Shown piece by piece: positions 26,383 to 36,027 of a stretch of 64,000 nt of DNA. The position numbers and the translations under genes are program-made. Position 1 is the stretch's first letter, and each line of letters starts with the position of its first letter. Source of the stretch: UBA3069 sp050633465 (GTDB taxonomy: Bacteria > Pseudomonadota > Alphaproteobacteria > Rhodobacterales > Rhodobacteraceae); assembly GCA_050633465.1 (NCBI GenBank), contig JBOEGO010000010.1, positions 17,204 to 81,203 of the forward strand, given 5' to 3'. The notes beneath the pieces are model-generated. The model ran no database searches. It had not been told where the DNA came from and saw only the letters and a list, made by a program, of their open reading frames with translations.

Positions 26383-26991
26383 CTATTTGCACATCATTTT
26401 GATGCCAGCCGCGATGTCGGGTTTTGCCGCCAGCGTATCGGTGCAGATGCTGCGGGCCGCATCCAGCAGGCTGTCGCGATCTATCACCCTGTCGATCAGG
26501 CCGAATGACAATGCCTCGGGCGTTTCGACCTTTTGCCCGCCCATCAGGATCAGTTTGGCACGGGCCGGACCGATCAGCGCGGCCATGCGCCCCGGATCAG
26601 AGGGTTGCGGCAGGTAGCCCAGTTTCATCACCGGATAAAAGAATTTTGCCCCGTCCACCGCCAGCCGGATGTCACAGGCCAGCGCCATGCCCATGGCCCC
26701 GCCAGCCAGCGTGCCATTCAGCGCACAGATGGTCAGCGCGGGCAGCGCGGCGATGGCGGATGACAGGCGTTCCCACAGGGGTGAGGTGGCCAGCCCTGCG
26801 CGGGCTTCGTCCAGATCGGCACCGGCCGAGAACACCTTGCCCGTGCCGGTCAGGATCAGGGCGCGGGCGTCATGGGCGGATTCCATGATGTCGCACAGGC
26901 GTTCCAGCATGACGGCGGTCAGGGAGTTCGCCTTGTCCGGCCGGTTGATGGTGACGATCCATAGCCCGCCATCTTTTTCCAGATCAATCAT
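26383..26991 (-). CDS. Enoyl-CoA hydratase/isomerase family protein
   Basis: A 202-residue crotonase-fold protein, shorter than the usual 255-270 residues because the C-terminal trimerisation helices are reduced. The oxyanion-hole segments are visible: LTGTGKVFSAGADLDE and LNGTLAGGAMGMALACDIRLA, and PVMKLGYLPQPSDPGRMAALIG follows. It may hydrate, isomerise or hydrolyse an acyl-CoA. It overlaps the SDR gene upstream by four bases, so the two probably act together, for example on a hydroxyacyl-CoA; this pairing is inferred. Confidence 0.85.
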   Translation of the reverse strand: MIDLEKDGGLWIVTINRPDKANSLTAVMLERLCDIMESAHDARALILTGTGKVFSAGADLDEARAGLATSPLWERLSSAIAALPALTICALNGTLAGGAMGMALACDIRLAVDGAKFFYPVMKLGYLPQPSDPGRMAALIGPARAKLILMGGQKVETPEALSFGLIDRVIDRDSLLDAARSICTDTLAAKPDIAAGIKMMCK

Positions 26992-27734
26992 ATCAGCCCC
27001 ACCTGTTTGCGGATATTTTCATCGCGCAGGGACACATCGGCCCCCAGATGCGCGTCGGCCTGTGCGCTGCACATCCACAGCAGGGTGCGGGCGGGCCATT
27101 CGGGGGGAATGTGGTCTTCCCATTCCAGATCGGACACGGGGTTGATGCCGCTGGATTTGATATCGCGCTGCATCTGGGTGGCCACGGTGCCCGGCGACAG
27201 GCCCAGCACGCGAATGCCATCATTGCCAACCTCGGCCTGGGCGGCGCGAGTCATCATCAGCGCCCCCGCCTTGGAGGAGCAATAGCTGCTCCAGCCCTCT
27301 AGCGGGCCATAGGCCGCGCCGGATGACGTGGTGATGATGGTGCCGCCGCCCTGACGTTTCATCACCGGAATGGCGGCGCGCATACCGTGGAACACGCCCT
27401 TGAGGTTGACATCAATCGCCGTGCCCCATGCATCGGGATCGGCGGTTTCGATGCGCGATATCGGGTCAATCACCCCCGCGTTGCCGATCAGCACATCCAA
27501 GCCGCCGAAACGGGCGACGGTGGCATCCACCGCATCGCTGACATCGGACCAGCGCGACACATCCGCCGCAATCGCCAGCCCGCCGATTTCATCGGCAATG
27601 GCGGTGATCCGGTCGGCAGAGCGCGCCAAAAGCACCACATTTGCCCCCGCATCGGCGAAAAGCCGCGCGGTTGCTTCGCCAATGCCGCGACTTGCGCCGG
27701 TGATCAGCACTGTTTTGCCTTTGATATCTGTCAT
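26988..27734 (-). CDS. Short-chain dehydrogenase/reductase
   Basis: A 248-residue SDR. The cofactor motif is TGASRGIGEATARLF near residues 13-27, NAG is present in LIGNAGVID, and the catalytic set is Ser in TTSSGAAYG plus YCSSK. Family members reduce or oxidise carbonyl/hydroxyl groups with NAD(P)H. The stop overlaps the enoyl-CoA hydratase start (ATGA), and both are divergent from the DUF2125 gene. The substrate is unknown. Confidence 0.9.
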   Translation of the reverse strand: MTDIKGKTVLITGASRGIGEATARLFADAGANVVLLARSADRITAIADEIGGLAIAADVSRWSDVSDAVDATVARFGGLDVLIGNAGVIDPISRIETADPDAWGTAIDVNLKGVFHGMRAAIPVMKRQGGGTIITTSSGAAYGPLEGWSSYCSSKAGALMMTRAAQAEVGNDGIRVLGLSPGTVATQMQRDIKSSGINPVSDLEWEDHIPPEWPARTLLWMCSAQADAHLGADVSLRDENIRKQVGLI

Positions 27735-27858
27735 GTCTTCCTCCTGTCGTTGTGCCTGTGGTAAACTGCCGATAACGGCTGGTCCAGCGGTTCGCCCCTT
27801 GACCCTAGCCGCCCCAAGACCGACATTGAGTTAATACGATTTCCTAGAAAGGCCCATT

Positions 27859-29394
27859 ATGACCCATTTCAAGACGCTTTGCGGGACCACCGCAATCGTA
27901 ACTGCCCTGTCCGCCACCACCGCGTTTGCCGATGTGACCGCCGCCGAAGTCTGGGGTGACTGGAAGGAATACATGACCAATTTCGGTTATGAAATCAGCG
28001 CAACCGAGAATATGTCGGGCAAGACCCTGACCGTTTCGGACATTGTGATGACCGTTGAAATTCCCGACACGGATCAGGACATCGGGTTCAACATGGGCAC
28101 GGTGACATTTACAGAAACCGGCGATGGATCAGTCAGCGTGACCCTGCCGGAATCCATGCCGATGAACATGGATTTCGAAGCCGCCCCCGGAGAGAACATT
28201 TCATTGGAGGCCGCAATCACGCAAAGCGGTTTCAACATGATCGTATCGGGCGAATCCGGCGATATGAATTACATCTATGGTGCGGCCAGCATCGGCATGA
28301 ACATCAGCAAATTCGAAGTGACCGGCGTCAAGGGCGATGCGCCCACGGTCAACAATGTGTCATTCGCCATGAACGATGTATCCGGCAGCACACATGCCAC
28401 GATGAAAGACGGGATGCGGTCATACGACCAGGCCACGAAATCATCGGGCATGGTGTTTAACATTGATGTCGCGGGCCCGGAATCGGACCCCGGCGTATTG
28501 AAGATGAAGGGCACCATTGCCGATATCGTCGCCAATGGCGTGGTTTCGATGCCCGACGGGATCAAGGGGCAGTTCGCCACCAATATGTCCGCCGCAATCG
28601 AGGCCGGTTTCGCCATGAAAGGCGGATACACCTTTGGCGCGGGTCAAAGCACGTTCAACTTTGCCGCTGATGAGGGCGTGATTGACGGAACGTCCAGTTC
28701 TGAAGGTGGCACGCTGGATGTGGCCATGTCCGCCGCCGAGGGTTTGGTTTACGGCGGCACATCCAACGGCCTGAAGGCCAACGTGACGGTGCCGCAACTG
28801 CCGATGCCGATTGATTTCACCATGGCCGAAAGCGGTTTCAAACTGGCCATGCCGATCACCGCCGGCGAGGAACTGAAAGATTTCGGTCTGGGCATCCGGA
28901 TGATTGATTTCTCCGTCCCCGATATTGCCTATGCGATGATCGACCCCATGGGCCAGTTGCCGCGTGACCCTGTCACCATCGACATCGACCTGTCGGGCAA
29001 GGCCAAGATGTTTGCCAGCCTGATGGATCAGAAAGCCATGGCCTCCGGCGATGCACCCGGTGAGGTTCACGCCGCCACCATCAACACCCTGAACCTGAAG
29101 GTTGCCGGTGCCGAGCTGAACGGATCGGGCGATTTCACCTTTGATAATTCGGACAAGACCACTTTCCCCGGTATGCCCGCGCCCGAGGGCGCGCTGGACC
29201 TGAAACTGGCCGGTGCCAACGGGTTGATGGACAAGCTGGTCGCGATTGGCATTTTGCCCGAACAGCAGGCGATGAGCGTGCGCATGATGATGGGCCTGTT
29301 CGCGGTTGCGGGTGAGGAGCCTGATACGCTGACCTCGAAAATCGAGGTAACAGGGGACGGGCAAGTGCTGGCCAATGGTCAACGCCTGAAGTGA
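27859..29394 (+). CDS. DUF2125-domain exported protein
   Basis: A 511-residue protein with a cleavable signal peptide (FKTLCGTTAIVTALSATTAFADV) and a long body of alternating beta strands (repeated G-x-N-M, T-F-D patterns). The organisation and acidic beta-rich composition match the DUF2125 family of alphaproteobacteria, whose function is unknown. It is probably periplasmic. The ATG at 27859 has AGAAAGG upstream. It is divergent from the SDR gene and followed by a 133-base gap with a GCGCGGCG-rich hairpin before pmbA. Confidence 0.82.
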   Translation: MTHFKTLCGTTAIVTALSATTAFADVTAAEVWGDWKEYMTNFGYEISATENMSGKTLTVSDIVMTVEIPDTDQDIGFNMGTVTFTETGDGSVSVTLPESMPMNMDFEAAPGENISLEAAITQSGFNMIVSGESGDMNYIYGAASIGMNISKFEVTGVKGDAPTVNNVSFAMNDVSGSTHATMKDGMRSYDQATKSSGMVFNIDVAGPESDPGVLKMKGTIADIVANGVVSMPDGIKGQFATNMSAAIEAGFAMKGGYTFGAGQSTFNFAADEGVIDGTSSSEGGTLDVAMSAAEGLVYGGTSNGLKANVTVPQLPMPIDFTMAESGFKLAMPITAGEELKDFGLGIRMIDFSVPDIAYAMIDPMGQLPRDPVTIDIDLSGKAKMFASLMDQKAMASGDAPGEVHAATINTLNLKVAGAELNGSGDFTFDNSDKTTFPGMPAPEGALDLKLAGANGLMDKLVAIGILPEQQAMSVRMMMGLFAVAGEEPDTLTSKIEVTGDGQVLANGQRLK

Positions 29395-29527
29395 TCCTTT
29401 AACCGGTCATGTGATACCACGCCGCGCAGGGGCTTCACCCTTGCGCGGCGTTTTCATTTGGCGGGCGGGCCTTGCCACTTGGTTTGGGAGGCTCTACCTC
29501 CGGTTTCTGGAAAAAGGGAGAGCGGGC

Positions 29528-30874
29528 ATGTCGCAAAATCTGGAATCACTGGCCATGGCCCTGCTGGATGCGGCCAAAGCAGCGGGCGCGGATGCTGGCG
29601 ATGCGATGGCGGTGCGCGGCACATCCACCATGATCGACGTGCGCGGCGGGGTATTGGAAAATGCCGAACGATCCGAGGGGATCGACATTGGTTTGCGGGT
29701 GTTCCTGGGGCAGCGGCAGGCGAATGTTTCGTCATCCGACACGCGGCCCGAAACCCTGCGTATCATGGCGGAACGTGCGGTGACCATGGCCCGCGAAGCC
29801 CCCGAGGACCCCCATGCCGGATTGGCGGATCCGTCACAGATCACCCGCACCACCGATGCCGGCGGGCTGGAACTGTGCGACCCTACGGAGGCACCCGCCC
29901 CCGCCGATCTGGAGGAGGACGCACGCCGCGCCGAAGCCGCCGCATTGGAAGTGGCGGGCGTGACACAGGTGCAATCCGCCAGCGCAGGCTATGGCCAGAG
30001 CGAGGTATTTCTGGCCGCGACCAACGGGTTTGCGGGGGGGTATGCGCGCACGGACCGTTCCACATCCTGCGTGGCGATTGCGGGCACCGGCACGGGGATG
30101 GAGCGCGATTACGACGGCGACACCCGCATTTTTCAGGCCGATTTGCGCAGCCCCGAAGAAATCGGCCGCAACGCAGCCGCCCGCACCATTGAACGGATCG
30201 GCGCGAAAAAGCCCAAAACAGGCGCCTATCCGGTGCTGTTTGACGAACGTATTGCGGCGTCATTGATCGGGCATTTGCTGGCGGCGGCCAATGGGGCGTC
30301 GATTGCGCGGGGCTCGTCGTGGTTGCTGGGCCATGAGGGCGATCAGGTGTTGCCCGATGGCATGTCATTGATCGAAGACCCGCACCGCCCCCGCGTAGGC
30401 GGATCGCGCCCGTTTGACGCCGAAGGGCTGGCCACGCGCCGCCGCGCCATCGTGGATAATGGCGTTTTGACGGGCTGGACCATGGACCTGTCATCCGCCC
30501 GCAAGCTGGGGCTGGACAGCACAGCCAACGCGGCGCGTGGCACATCGGCCCCGCCCGCGCCGTCCAACTGGAACGTATCGCTCAGCGCGGGCGACAAAAC
30601 CCGCGATCAACTGCTGGCGGATATGGGCACGGGGCTGTTGGTGACATCCATGATCGGCGCGACGATCAACCCCAACACCGGCGATTATTCACGCGGCGCG
30701 GCGGGGTTTTGGGTGGAAAACGGCGTGGCTGTGCATCCGGTCAATCAATGCACCATCGCGGGCAATCTGCGCGAGATGCTGATGCGGATCACCCCCGCCA
30801 ATGACGCCCGCGGCTGGCTAAGCCGTGTGGTGCCGTCGCTGCTGGTCGAGGGGATGACGCTTGCCGGTGAATGA
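29528..30874 (+). CDS. pmbA: TldE/PmbA-family metalloprotease subunit
   Basis: A 448-residue protein of the TldD/TldE family. Typical segments are EGIDIGLRVFLGQRQANVSSSD, PVLFDERIAASLIGHLLAAANG, and GLLVTSMIGATINPNTGDYSRGAAGFWVENG near the C-terminus. In E. coli TldE partners with TldD to mature microcin B17 and degrade CcdA; TldE itself lacks the catalytic HExxxH, which I also do not see here. ATG 29528 (MSQNLESL) with GGGAGAG upstream is preferred to the frame start at 29411. The end overlaps the next gene by eight bases. Confidence 0.92.
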   Translation: MSQNLESLAMALLDAAKAAGADAGDAMAVRGTSTMIDVRGGVLENAERSEGIDIGLRVFLGQRQANVSSSDTRPETLRIMAERAVTMAREAPEDPHAGLADPSQITRTTDAGGLELCDPTEAPAPADLEEDARRAEAAALEVAGVTQVQSASAGYGQSEVFLAATNGFAGGYARTDRSTSCVAIAGTGTGMERDYDGDTRIFQADLRSPEEIGRNAAARTIERIGAKKPKTGAYPVLFDERIAASLIGHLLAAANGASIARGSSWLLGHEGDQVLPDGMSLIEDPHRPRVGGSRPFDAEGLATRRRAIVDNGVLTGWTMDLSSARKLGLDSTANAARGTSAPPAPSNWNVSLSAGDKTRDQLLADMGTGLLVTSMIGATINPNTGDYSRGAAGFWVENGVAVHPVNQCTIAGNLREMLMRITPANDARGWLSRVVPSLLVEGMTLAGE

Positions 30875-31658
30875 CGCCCGCAGTGATATGGAGTTGCTGA
30901 CCCGCGCCGCCCGCGCAGCGGGTGAAATTGCCATGCAATACAGTGGCGAAACCGCCAAAAGCTGGGACAAACCGGGCCTTGGCCCCGTGACCGAGGCCGA
31001 TCTGGCCGTGAACGACATGTTGATGGATATGTTGCGCGGGGCGCGGCCCGATTATGGCTGGTTATCCGAGGAGACCACAGACTCTGACGACCGATTGGGC
31101 AGTGAACGCCTGTTTATCATCGACCCGATTGACGGCACCCGCAGTTTCATGGCGGGGGAATCCACATGGGCGCATTCGCTGGCCATTGCCACCGGCGGGG
31201 TGATCACGGCGGCGGCGATTTTCCTGCCGATGAAGGACAGGTTATATGCGGCGGGTGCAGGTCTGGGCGCGACCAAAAACGGCGCGGTGATACGCGCATC
31301 GCGCCAGTCGGATCTGGACGGTGCGCGGATGCTGGCGGCGAAACCCGTTTACGAGGCACGCAACTGGCGTGACGGCGTGGTGCCTGCGGTGCGCAGGTCA
31401 TACCGGCCATCGCTGGCCTATCGTTTGTCACTGGTCGCAGAGGGGCGGTATGACGCCATGCTGACCCTGCGCAAAAGCTGGGAATGGGACATCGCGGCGG
31501 GCGATCTGATCCTGCGCGAGGCGGGGGCGATAACATCGGATCGCAAGGGCGCGCCATTGCGGTTCAACAACCCGCATCCGCAGGTGGACGGGGTGATTGC
31601 CGCCGCGCCGGGCCTGCATGGCGGGCTGTCACGCAGTCTGGCGTTTTGGCCCGATTAA
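30867..31658 (+). CDS. Inositol monophosphatase family protein (CysQ-like)
   Basis: A protein of about 263 residues in the lithium-sensitive phosphatase fold. The metal site is complete: WLSEETTD, DPIDGTRSFMAG and WEWDIAAGDLILREAG. The family includes inositol monophosphatase and 3'(2'),5'-bisphosphate nucleotidase (CysQ), which recycles pAp; which of these it is cannot be settled. GTG 30867 overlaps pmbA by eight bases; TTG 30861 and ATG 30888 are alternatives. It precedes the DUF4170-waaA-lpxK cluster by 122 bases. Confidence 0.86.
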   Translation: MNDARSDMELLTRAARAAGEIAMQYSGETAKSWDKPGLGPVTEADLAVNDMLMDMLRGARPDYGWLSEETTDSDDRLGSERLFIIDPIDGTRSFMAGESTWAHSLAIATGGVITAAAIFLPMKDRLYAAGAGLGATKNGAVIRASRQSDLDGARMLAAKPVYEARNWRDGVVPAVRRSYRPSLAYRLSLVAEGRYDAMLTLRKSWEWDIAAGDLILREAGAITSDRKGAPLRFNNPHPQVDGVIAAAPGLHGGLSRSLAFWPD

Positions 31659-31780
31659 GGCCAGTGTGACAGCACAGCGCAACGCATTATCCACCATTGC
31701 TGCAACCCCTGCTTGATGCTGCACCGCACACACCGTAGGTTCGCCCTGACATTTTCCGGTATCCCAAGGAGCCATTGACG

Positions 31781-32023
31781 ATGACGCAGCGACTTCACCT
31801 TGTATTCGGCGGCGAGCTGGTAGACCCGCAGGGGACCAAGTTCAAAGATCCTGACAATCTGGATATTCTGGGGATTTACCCGAATTATCAAAAGGCATTC
31901 GACGCCTGGAAAGCGGCGGCGCAGCGCACCGTCGACAACGCCCATATGCGGTATTTCATCGCCCATCTGCACCGTTTGCGCGACGAAGAAACCGCCGCCT
32001 CATCGACCGAAGAACTGGATTGA
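31781..32023 (+). CDS. DUF4170-domain protein
   Basis: An 80-residue cytoplasmic protein starting MTQRLHLVFGGELVDP and containing DIIGIYPNYQKAFDAWKAAAQ-like text (DILGIYPNYQKAFDAWKAAA) typical of DUF4170. In alphaproteobacteria this small protein is regularly encoded before waaA, as here, where it ends ten bases before the transferase. The role is unknown. ATG 31781 is preceded by AAGGAG at suitable distance; a TTG two codons upstream is possible. Confidence 0.87.
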   Translation: MTQRLHLVFGGELVDPQGTKFKDPDNLDILGIYPNYQKAFDAWKAAAQRTVDNAHMRYFIAHLHRLRDEETAASSTEELD

Positions 32024-32033
32024 TCCCTGACCC

Positions 32034-33254
32034 ATGGCGCGTTCGCTAAGCTATGCCGCATATCGGGCCCTTGCGCGGCGCACGCCCCATGATCCGCCTG
32101 ATCTGACCACGCCGCGCCCTGATGGTGCGTTGATCTGGGGCCATGCCACCAGCGGGGCCGAAGCATCGGCGCTGGTGCAGCTGATGGCGCGGCTGTCGGC
32201 GTTGCGGTCGCGCACCCATATGTTGCTGACGCTGGGCGACGGGGTGGGCAAACCCGACCACATAAAACCCGACACCACGATTTTGCGCCCCGTGCCTGCC
32301 GAACACGAGGGCGCGATTGCTGCCTTTCTGGATCATTGGCGGCCCGATCTGTGCCTGTGGACGGGGGGGCATTTGCGCCCTTTGCTGATTGATGCGGCGG
32401 GGGAGCGGGGCATTGCCATGCTGCTGATCGACGCCGAGGAGACGGCATTTGATGCGCCGCGCATGCGCTGGCTGCCCGATGTCGGGCGGCGCAGCATGGC
32501 GCGGTTTGAAACCGTGCTGGCCGCGTCGGCCAATGCGGCGCAGCGGGTTTTGAAGCTGGGCGTTGCGCCGGAACGGGTCACTGTGACCGGCCCCTTGCGC
32601 GAGGGCACGCCCGCCCTGCCCTGCAATGAACCCGAGCGCGAGGAACTGGCGCAATCCCTGACCGGACGCCCCGTGTGGCTGGCCGCGATGGTGCAGCCGG
32701 GCGAATTGGATACCATTCTAGAGGCGCATCGCGTATCCACCCGTGGCGCGCATCGCCAGTTGTTGATTTTGGTGCCGGATGATGAAACCGCAGGTGACGG
32801 GATCGCGGCGCAGATGGCCGCTGTCGGATTGCGGGTTGCGCAATGGTCGAACGGCGACTGGCCTGTCGAGGCAACGCAGGTGTTGCTGGCGGATACGCGG
32901 GGCGAAATGGGGCTGTGGTATCGCATTGCGCCGATCACATTCATGGGGTCGTCGCTGGTGCAGGGCCATGGCGGGCGCGACCCGTTTGAACCTGCGGCAC
33001 TGGGGTCGGCCATTTTATACGGCCCGAATGTGGGGCGGTATTTGCCGGAATATTCCCGCCTTGCCAGCGCGGGGGCGGCGCGGATTGTCAAGGATGCCAA
33101 TACATTAGCCGGGGCCATCACCCGCCTGTCGGCCCCCGATCAGGCCGCCACAATGGCCCATGCCGCATGGGAGGTCGCCAGCGCGGGCGCCGAGGTCACG
33201 GATCAGGTGTTGGACATGGTTCAGGACAAGCTGGACATGAGGGAGGCCGGATAA
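32034..33254 (+). CDS. waaA: 3-deoxy-D-manno-octulosonic acid (Kdo) transferase
   Basis: A 406-residue GT-B glycosyltransferase of the GT30 family. WGHATSGAEASALVQLMARL resembles the acceptor-site motif, RPDLCLWTGGHLRPLLIDAA the membrane-proximal helix, and FMGSSLVQGHGGRDPFEPAALG the CMP-Kdo-binding motif. It adds Kdo to lipid IVA at the cytoplasmic face of the inner membrane. No clear N-terminal membrane anchor is visible. Its stop overlaps the lpxK start (TAATG), so lipid A kinase and Kdo transferase are made together. Confidence 0.92.
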   Translation: MARSLSYAAYRALARRTPHDPPDLTTPRPDGALIWGHATSGAEASALVQLMARLSALRSRTHMLLTLGDGVGKPDHIKPDTTILRPVPAEHEGAIAAFLDHWRPDLCLWTGGHLRPLLIDAAGERGIAMLLIDAEETAFDAPRMRWLPDVGRRSMARFETVLAASANAAQRVLKLGVAPERVTVTGPLREGTPALPCNEPEREELAQSLTGRPVWLAAMVQPGELDTILEAHRVSTRGAHRQLLILVPDDETAGDGIAAQMAAVGLRVAQWSNGDWPVEATQVLLADTRGEMGLWYRIAPITFMGSSLVQGHGGRDPFEPAALGSAILYGPNVGRYLPEYSRLASAGAARIVKDANTLAGAITRLSAPDQAATMAHAAWEVASAGAEVTDQVLDMVQDKLDMREAG

Positions 33255-34243
33255 TGCGCCCACCTGCGTTTTGGTTCACCCATCCCGCGCGGCCTGCATT
33301 GGCGGCGCGGTTGCTGGCGCCCTTGGGCCTGTTATACGCCCGCGCCACAGCGCGGCGGGTGGCGGCCGAGGGGGCGCATGTGGGCGTGCCGGTGATCTGC
33401 ATCGGCAACCTGAACGCGGGCGGCACGGGCAAGACGCCAACCGCCATCGCGGTGATCGCCATGTTGCAGGACATGGGCGTGGCGGCGCATGTGGTATCAC
33501 GCGGCTATGGCGGGCGATTGGACGGACCGGTGCAGGTGGACCCCGCCAACCATAGCGCAGCAGATGTGGGTGACGAACCCCTGTTGCTGGCGGCATTCGC
33601 GCCGGTCTGGGTGGCGCGGGACCGCGCCGCAGGGGCGCGGGCGGCGGTGGCTGCGGGGGCGCAGGCGATTGTCATGGATGACGGGTTTCAGAACCCCGCG
33701 CTGCACCGCGACCTGTCGGTGATTGTGGTGGATGCGGCCAAGGGGTTTGGCAACGGGCGCTGTATGCCAGCGGGTCCGCTGCGCGAACCCGTGGTTGCGG
33801 GGCTGGCGCGGGGCGATTTGTTGTTATCCATCGGCGGGACGGCGGCGCAGGAACAATTCGCCACCGTATGGAATGGGGAAATAACCCTGCCCCATATCAC
33901 TGCGCGGTTGGAACCGCTGCAAACCGGAATGGAATGGACGGGCACGCGGTTTCTGGCTTTTGCGGGCATTGGCCACCCTGAAAAATTCTTTGCCACGCTG
34001 CGCGGGTTGGGGGCCGATCTGGTGCGGGCCGAGGCGCTGGACGATCACCAGCCGCTGACCCCCGCCCTGATGAAACGGCTGGAGGCCGAGGCGAAGCTGC
34101 GCCATGCGCAACTGGTCACTACCGAAAAGGACGCCGTGCGCCTGCCCGATGATTTTCGCATGAAGGTGCTGACCCTGCCCGTGCGGTTGGAGATCACGGA
34201 TGCAGGGCCGCTGCGCGCGGCATTGGCGCGGGTTCTGACCTAG
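33254..34243 (+). CDS. lpxK: Tetraacyldisaccharide 4'-kinase
   Basis: A 329-residue protein with the LpxK N-terminal hydrophobic helix (ALAARLLAPLGLLYARAT), P-loop GNLNAGGTGKTPTA, the RGYGG motif, the acidic DDGFQNPALHRD block and the C-terminal TEKDAVRLP motif. It phosphorylates the 4' position of lipid A disaccharide at the inner membrane. ATG 33254 overlaps the waaA stop by one base. The 3' end overlaps the convergent CoA-transferase gene by four bases. Confidence 0.95.
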   Translation: MRPPAFWFTHPARPALAARLLAPLGLLYARATARRVAAEGAHVGVPVICIGNLNAGGTGKTPTAIAVIAMLQDMGVAAHVVSRGYGGRLDGPVQVDPANHSAADVGDEPLLLAAFAPVWVARDRAAGARAAVAAGAQAIVMDDGFQNPALHRDLSVIVVDAAKGFGNGRCMPAGPLREPVVAGLARGDLLLSIGGTAAQEQFATVWNGEITLPHITARLEPLQTGMEWTGTRFLAFAGIGHPEKFFATLRGLGADLVRAEALDDHQPLTPALMKRLEAEAKLRHAQLVTTEKDAVRLPDDFRMKVLTLPVRLEITDAGPLRAALARVLT

Positions 34244-35349
34244 TTATCCGCGCCCAGTTTCGGTGACGGGGAGGTCAGGTTCAGATCTGCATCGGAAAAT
34301 TTGAACGGCGAGCGCACGCCCGGCACGCCATCCAGATCAATGCGCATCCCGCGCGCGATCACCTGCGGGTCTGCGTATACCTCGGACAGGTCATTGATGG
34401 GACCGGCGGGAATGCCGTGATCCTCGCAGCCCTGCAACAGGTCGGATTTGGGCATCTGGCGCGTCTTGGCCGACAACAGGTCGATCATCACAACACGGTT
34501 GGCGACACGGTCGGCATTTTTCACAAAACGCGCATCGGTGATCATGTGATCCAGCCCCAGCAGAGTGCAAAGCCGTTGATATTGCCCGTCATTTCCGGTT
34601 GCGATGATGATATGGCCATCGGCGCAATCGAACACCTGATAGGGGGCCAGATTGGGGTGGTAATTGCCCGTGCGCCCCGGCGGGGTGCCGGTGGACAGAT
34701 AGTTCATCGACTGGTTCACGGTGACAGCCACGGCGCAATCCAGCAGCGCCATATCAATGTGCTGCCCGCGCCCTGTGCTGTGGCGCTGGTTGACGGCGGC
34801 CAGAATGGCGGTGGCGGAATATAGCCCCGTGAACAGGTCCGTCACCGCAACGCCTGCGCGCTGCGGCTGGCCGTCGGGTTCGCCCGTGATCGACATCAGG
34901 CCCGACATGCCCTGAATGATGTAATCGTATCCGGCGCGTTTGGCATAGGGGCCATCCTGCCCGAACCCCGTGACCGAACAGTAAATCAGGCGCGGATTGA
35001 CGGCAGAGAGGCTGGCGTAATCCAACCCGTATTTCGCCAGTCCTCCGACCTTGAAATTTTCGATCAGGATATCGGCGTCGCGCACCAGATCGCGCACCTG
35101 TTCCTGACCCTCGGCCGTGCGCAAATCAATTGTCACCGATTTTTTGCCACGGTTGCAGGAATGAAAATACGCCGCCGTATGGTCATCGCCACGATCAATG
35201 AACGGTGGCCCCCATTGGCGGGTGTCATCGCCATCGGGGCTTTCGATCTTGATCACCTCGGCGCCCAGATCGGACAGGGTTTGACCGGCAAAGGGGCCAG
35301 CCAGAATGCGGGCCAGTTCAACGACCTTTAGGCCAGACAGCGGCGTCAT
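34240..35349 (-). CDS. Family III CoA-transferase (CaiB/BaiF)
   Basis: A 369-residue protein starting MTPLSGLKVVELARILAGPFAGQ, the standard family III opening, followed by LSDLGAEVIKIESPDGDDTRQWGPPF and NRGKKSVTIDLRTAEGQEQ. The nucleophilic Asp lies in HIDMALLDCAVAVT. It should swap CoA between a carboxylic acid and an acyl-CoA; partners are unknown. It starts three bases after the DsbA-like gene stop, so they may be cotranscribed, although a functional link is not evident. Confidence 0.9.
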   Translation of the reverse strand: MTPLSGLKVVELARILAGPFAGQTLSDLGAEVIKIESPDGDDTRQWGPPFIDRGDDHTAAYFHSCNRGKKSVTIDLRTAEGQEQVRDLVRDADILIENFKVGGLAKYGLDYASLSAVNPRLIYCSVTGFGQDGPYAKRAGYDYIIQGMSGLMSITGEPDGQPQRAGVAVTDLFTGLYSATAILAAVNQRHSTGRGQHIDMALLDCAVAVTVNQSMNYLSTGTPPGRTGNYHPNLAPYQVFDCADGHIIIATGNDGQYQRLCTLLGLDHMITDARFVKNADRVANRVVMIDLLSAKTRQMPKSDLLQGCEDHGIPAGPINDLSEVYADPQVIARGMRIDLDGVPGVRSPFKFSDADLNLTSPSPKLGADN

Positions 35350-35351
35350 AT

Positions 35352-36011
35352 TCAGCCTTCCAGCTTTTTATCAAGGATCGCTTTCAGGTCGGGGTAGCTC
35401 ATGTTCGAAAACTTTTCGCCGTCAATCAGCAGCGAGGGGGTGCTGTCGATCTGATCGGCATCGGCGTTTTTCTGGAACCATGCATATAGTTCCTGCGCCT
35501 TGTCGCTGTCGGTCAGGCAGGATTCCAGTTTGTCATTGTCCAGCCCCGCAACGCGGCCCAGTTTGCGCAGGTTTTCGGCAATCGCGGCACCGTCACCGCC
35601 GCCGACCCAATCCTTTTGCCCGTCAAACAACATTCCCGCGATGCCAAAGAAACGGTTGGGATCGCAGCGCGCCACCAGCGACGCCCATAGGCCCGGACGG
35701 TCGAAATAGACATCGCGGTAGGTGAACAGCACCTTGCCCGTGTCGATATATTCGGCCTTGAGCTGTTTGAACACATTCTGGTGGAAGGTCGCGCAATGCG
35801 GGCAGGTGAAGGAGGCGTATTCCGTCATCATAATCGGGGCATCCGCCGCGCCGATCTGCATTTCCATGATGCCGGAGGTGTCTGTCGCTGCGGCTTCCTC
35901 GGCATTCAGGGCCAGCGCGGGCAGGTCATCGCCGCCGCGTTGGGTCAACCAAAATCCACCAAAGGCGGCCAGACCAGCCGCGCCTGCGACCATGAAATCT
36001 CTGCGGTTCAT
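35352..36011 (-). CDS. DsbA-family thiol oxidoreductase with Tat-like signal
   Basis: A 219-residue protein beginning MNRRDFMVAGAAGLAAFGGF: the twin Arg followed by a hydrophobic stretch is a Tat-type or at least exported signal. The thioredoxin fold has the active site TCPHCATFH (CPHC) and the cis-Pro region STPSLLIDGEKFSNM. It probably oxidises or isomerises disulfides in the periplasm, like the DsbA/BdbD proteins of Roseobacters. ATG 36011 is chosen because the signal starts there; the longer frame to 36116 overlaps the DciA gene end. Confidence 0.9.
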   Translation of the reverse strand: MNRRDFMVAGAAGLAAFGGFWLTQRGGDDLPALALNAEEAAATDTSGIMEMQIGAADAPIMMTEYASFTCPHCATFHQNVFKQLKAEYIDTGKVLFTYRDVYFDRPGLWASLVARCDPNRFFGIAGMLFDGQKDWVGGGDGAAIAENLRKLGRVAGLDNDKLESCLTDSDKAQELYAWFQKNADADQIDSTPSLLIDGEKFSNMSYPDLKAILDKKLEG

Positions 36012-36027
36012 CGGGTGATGTCCTTTT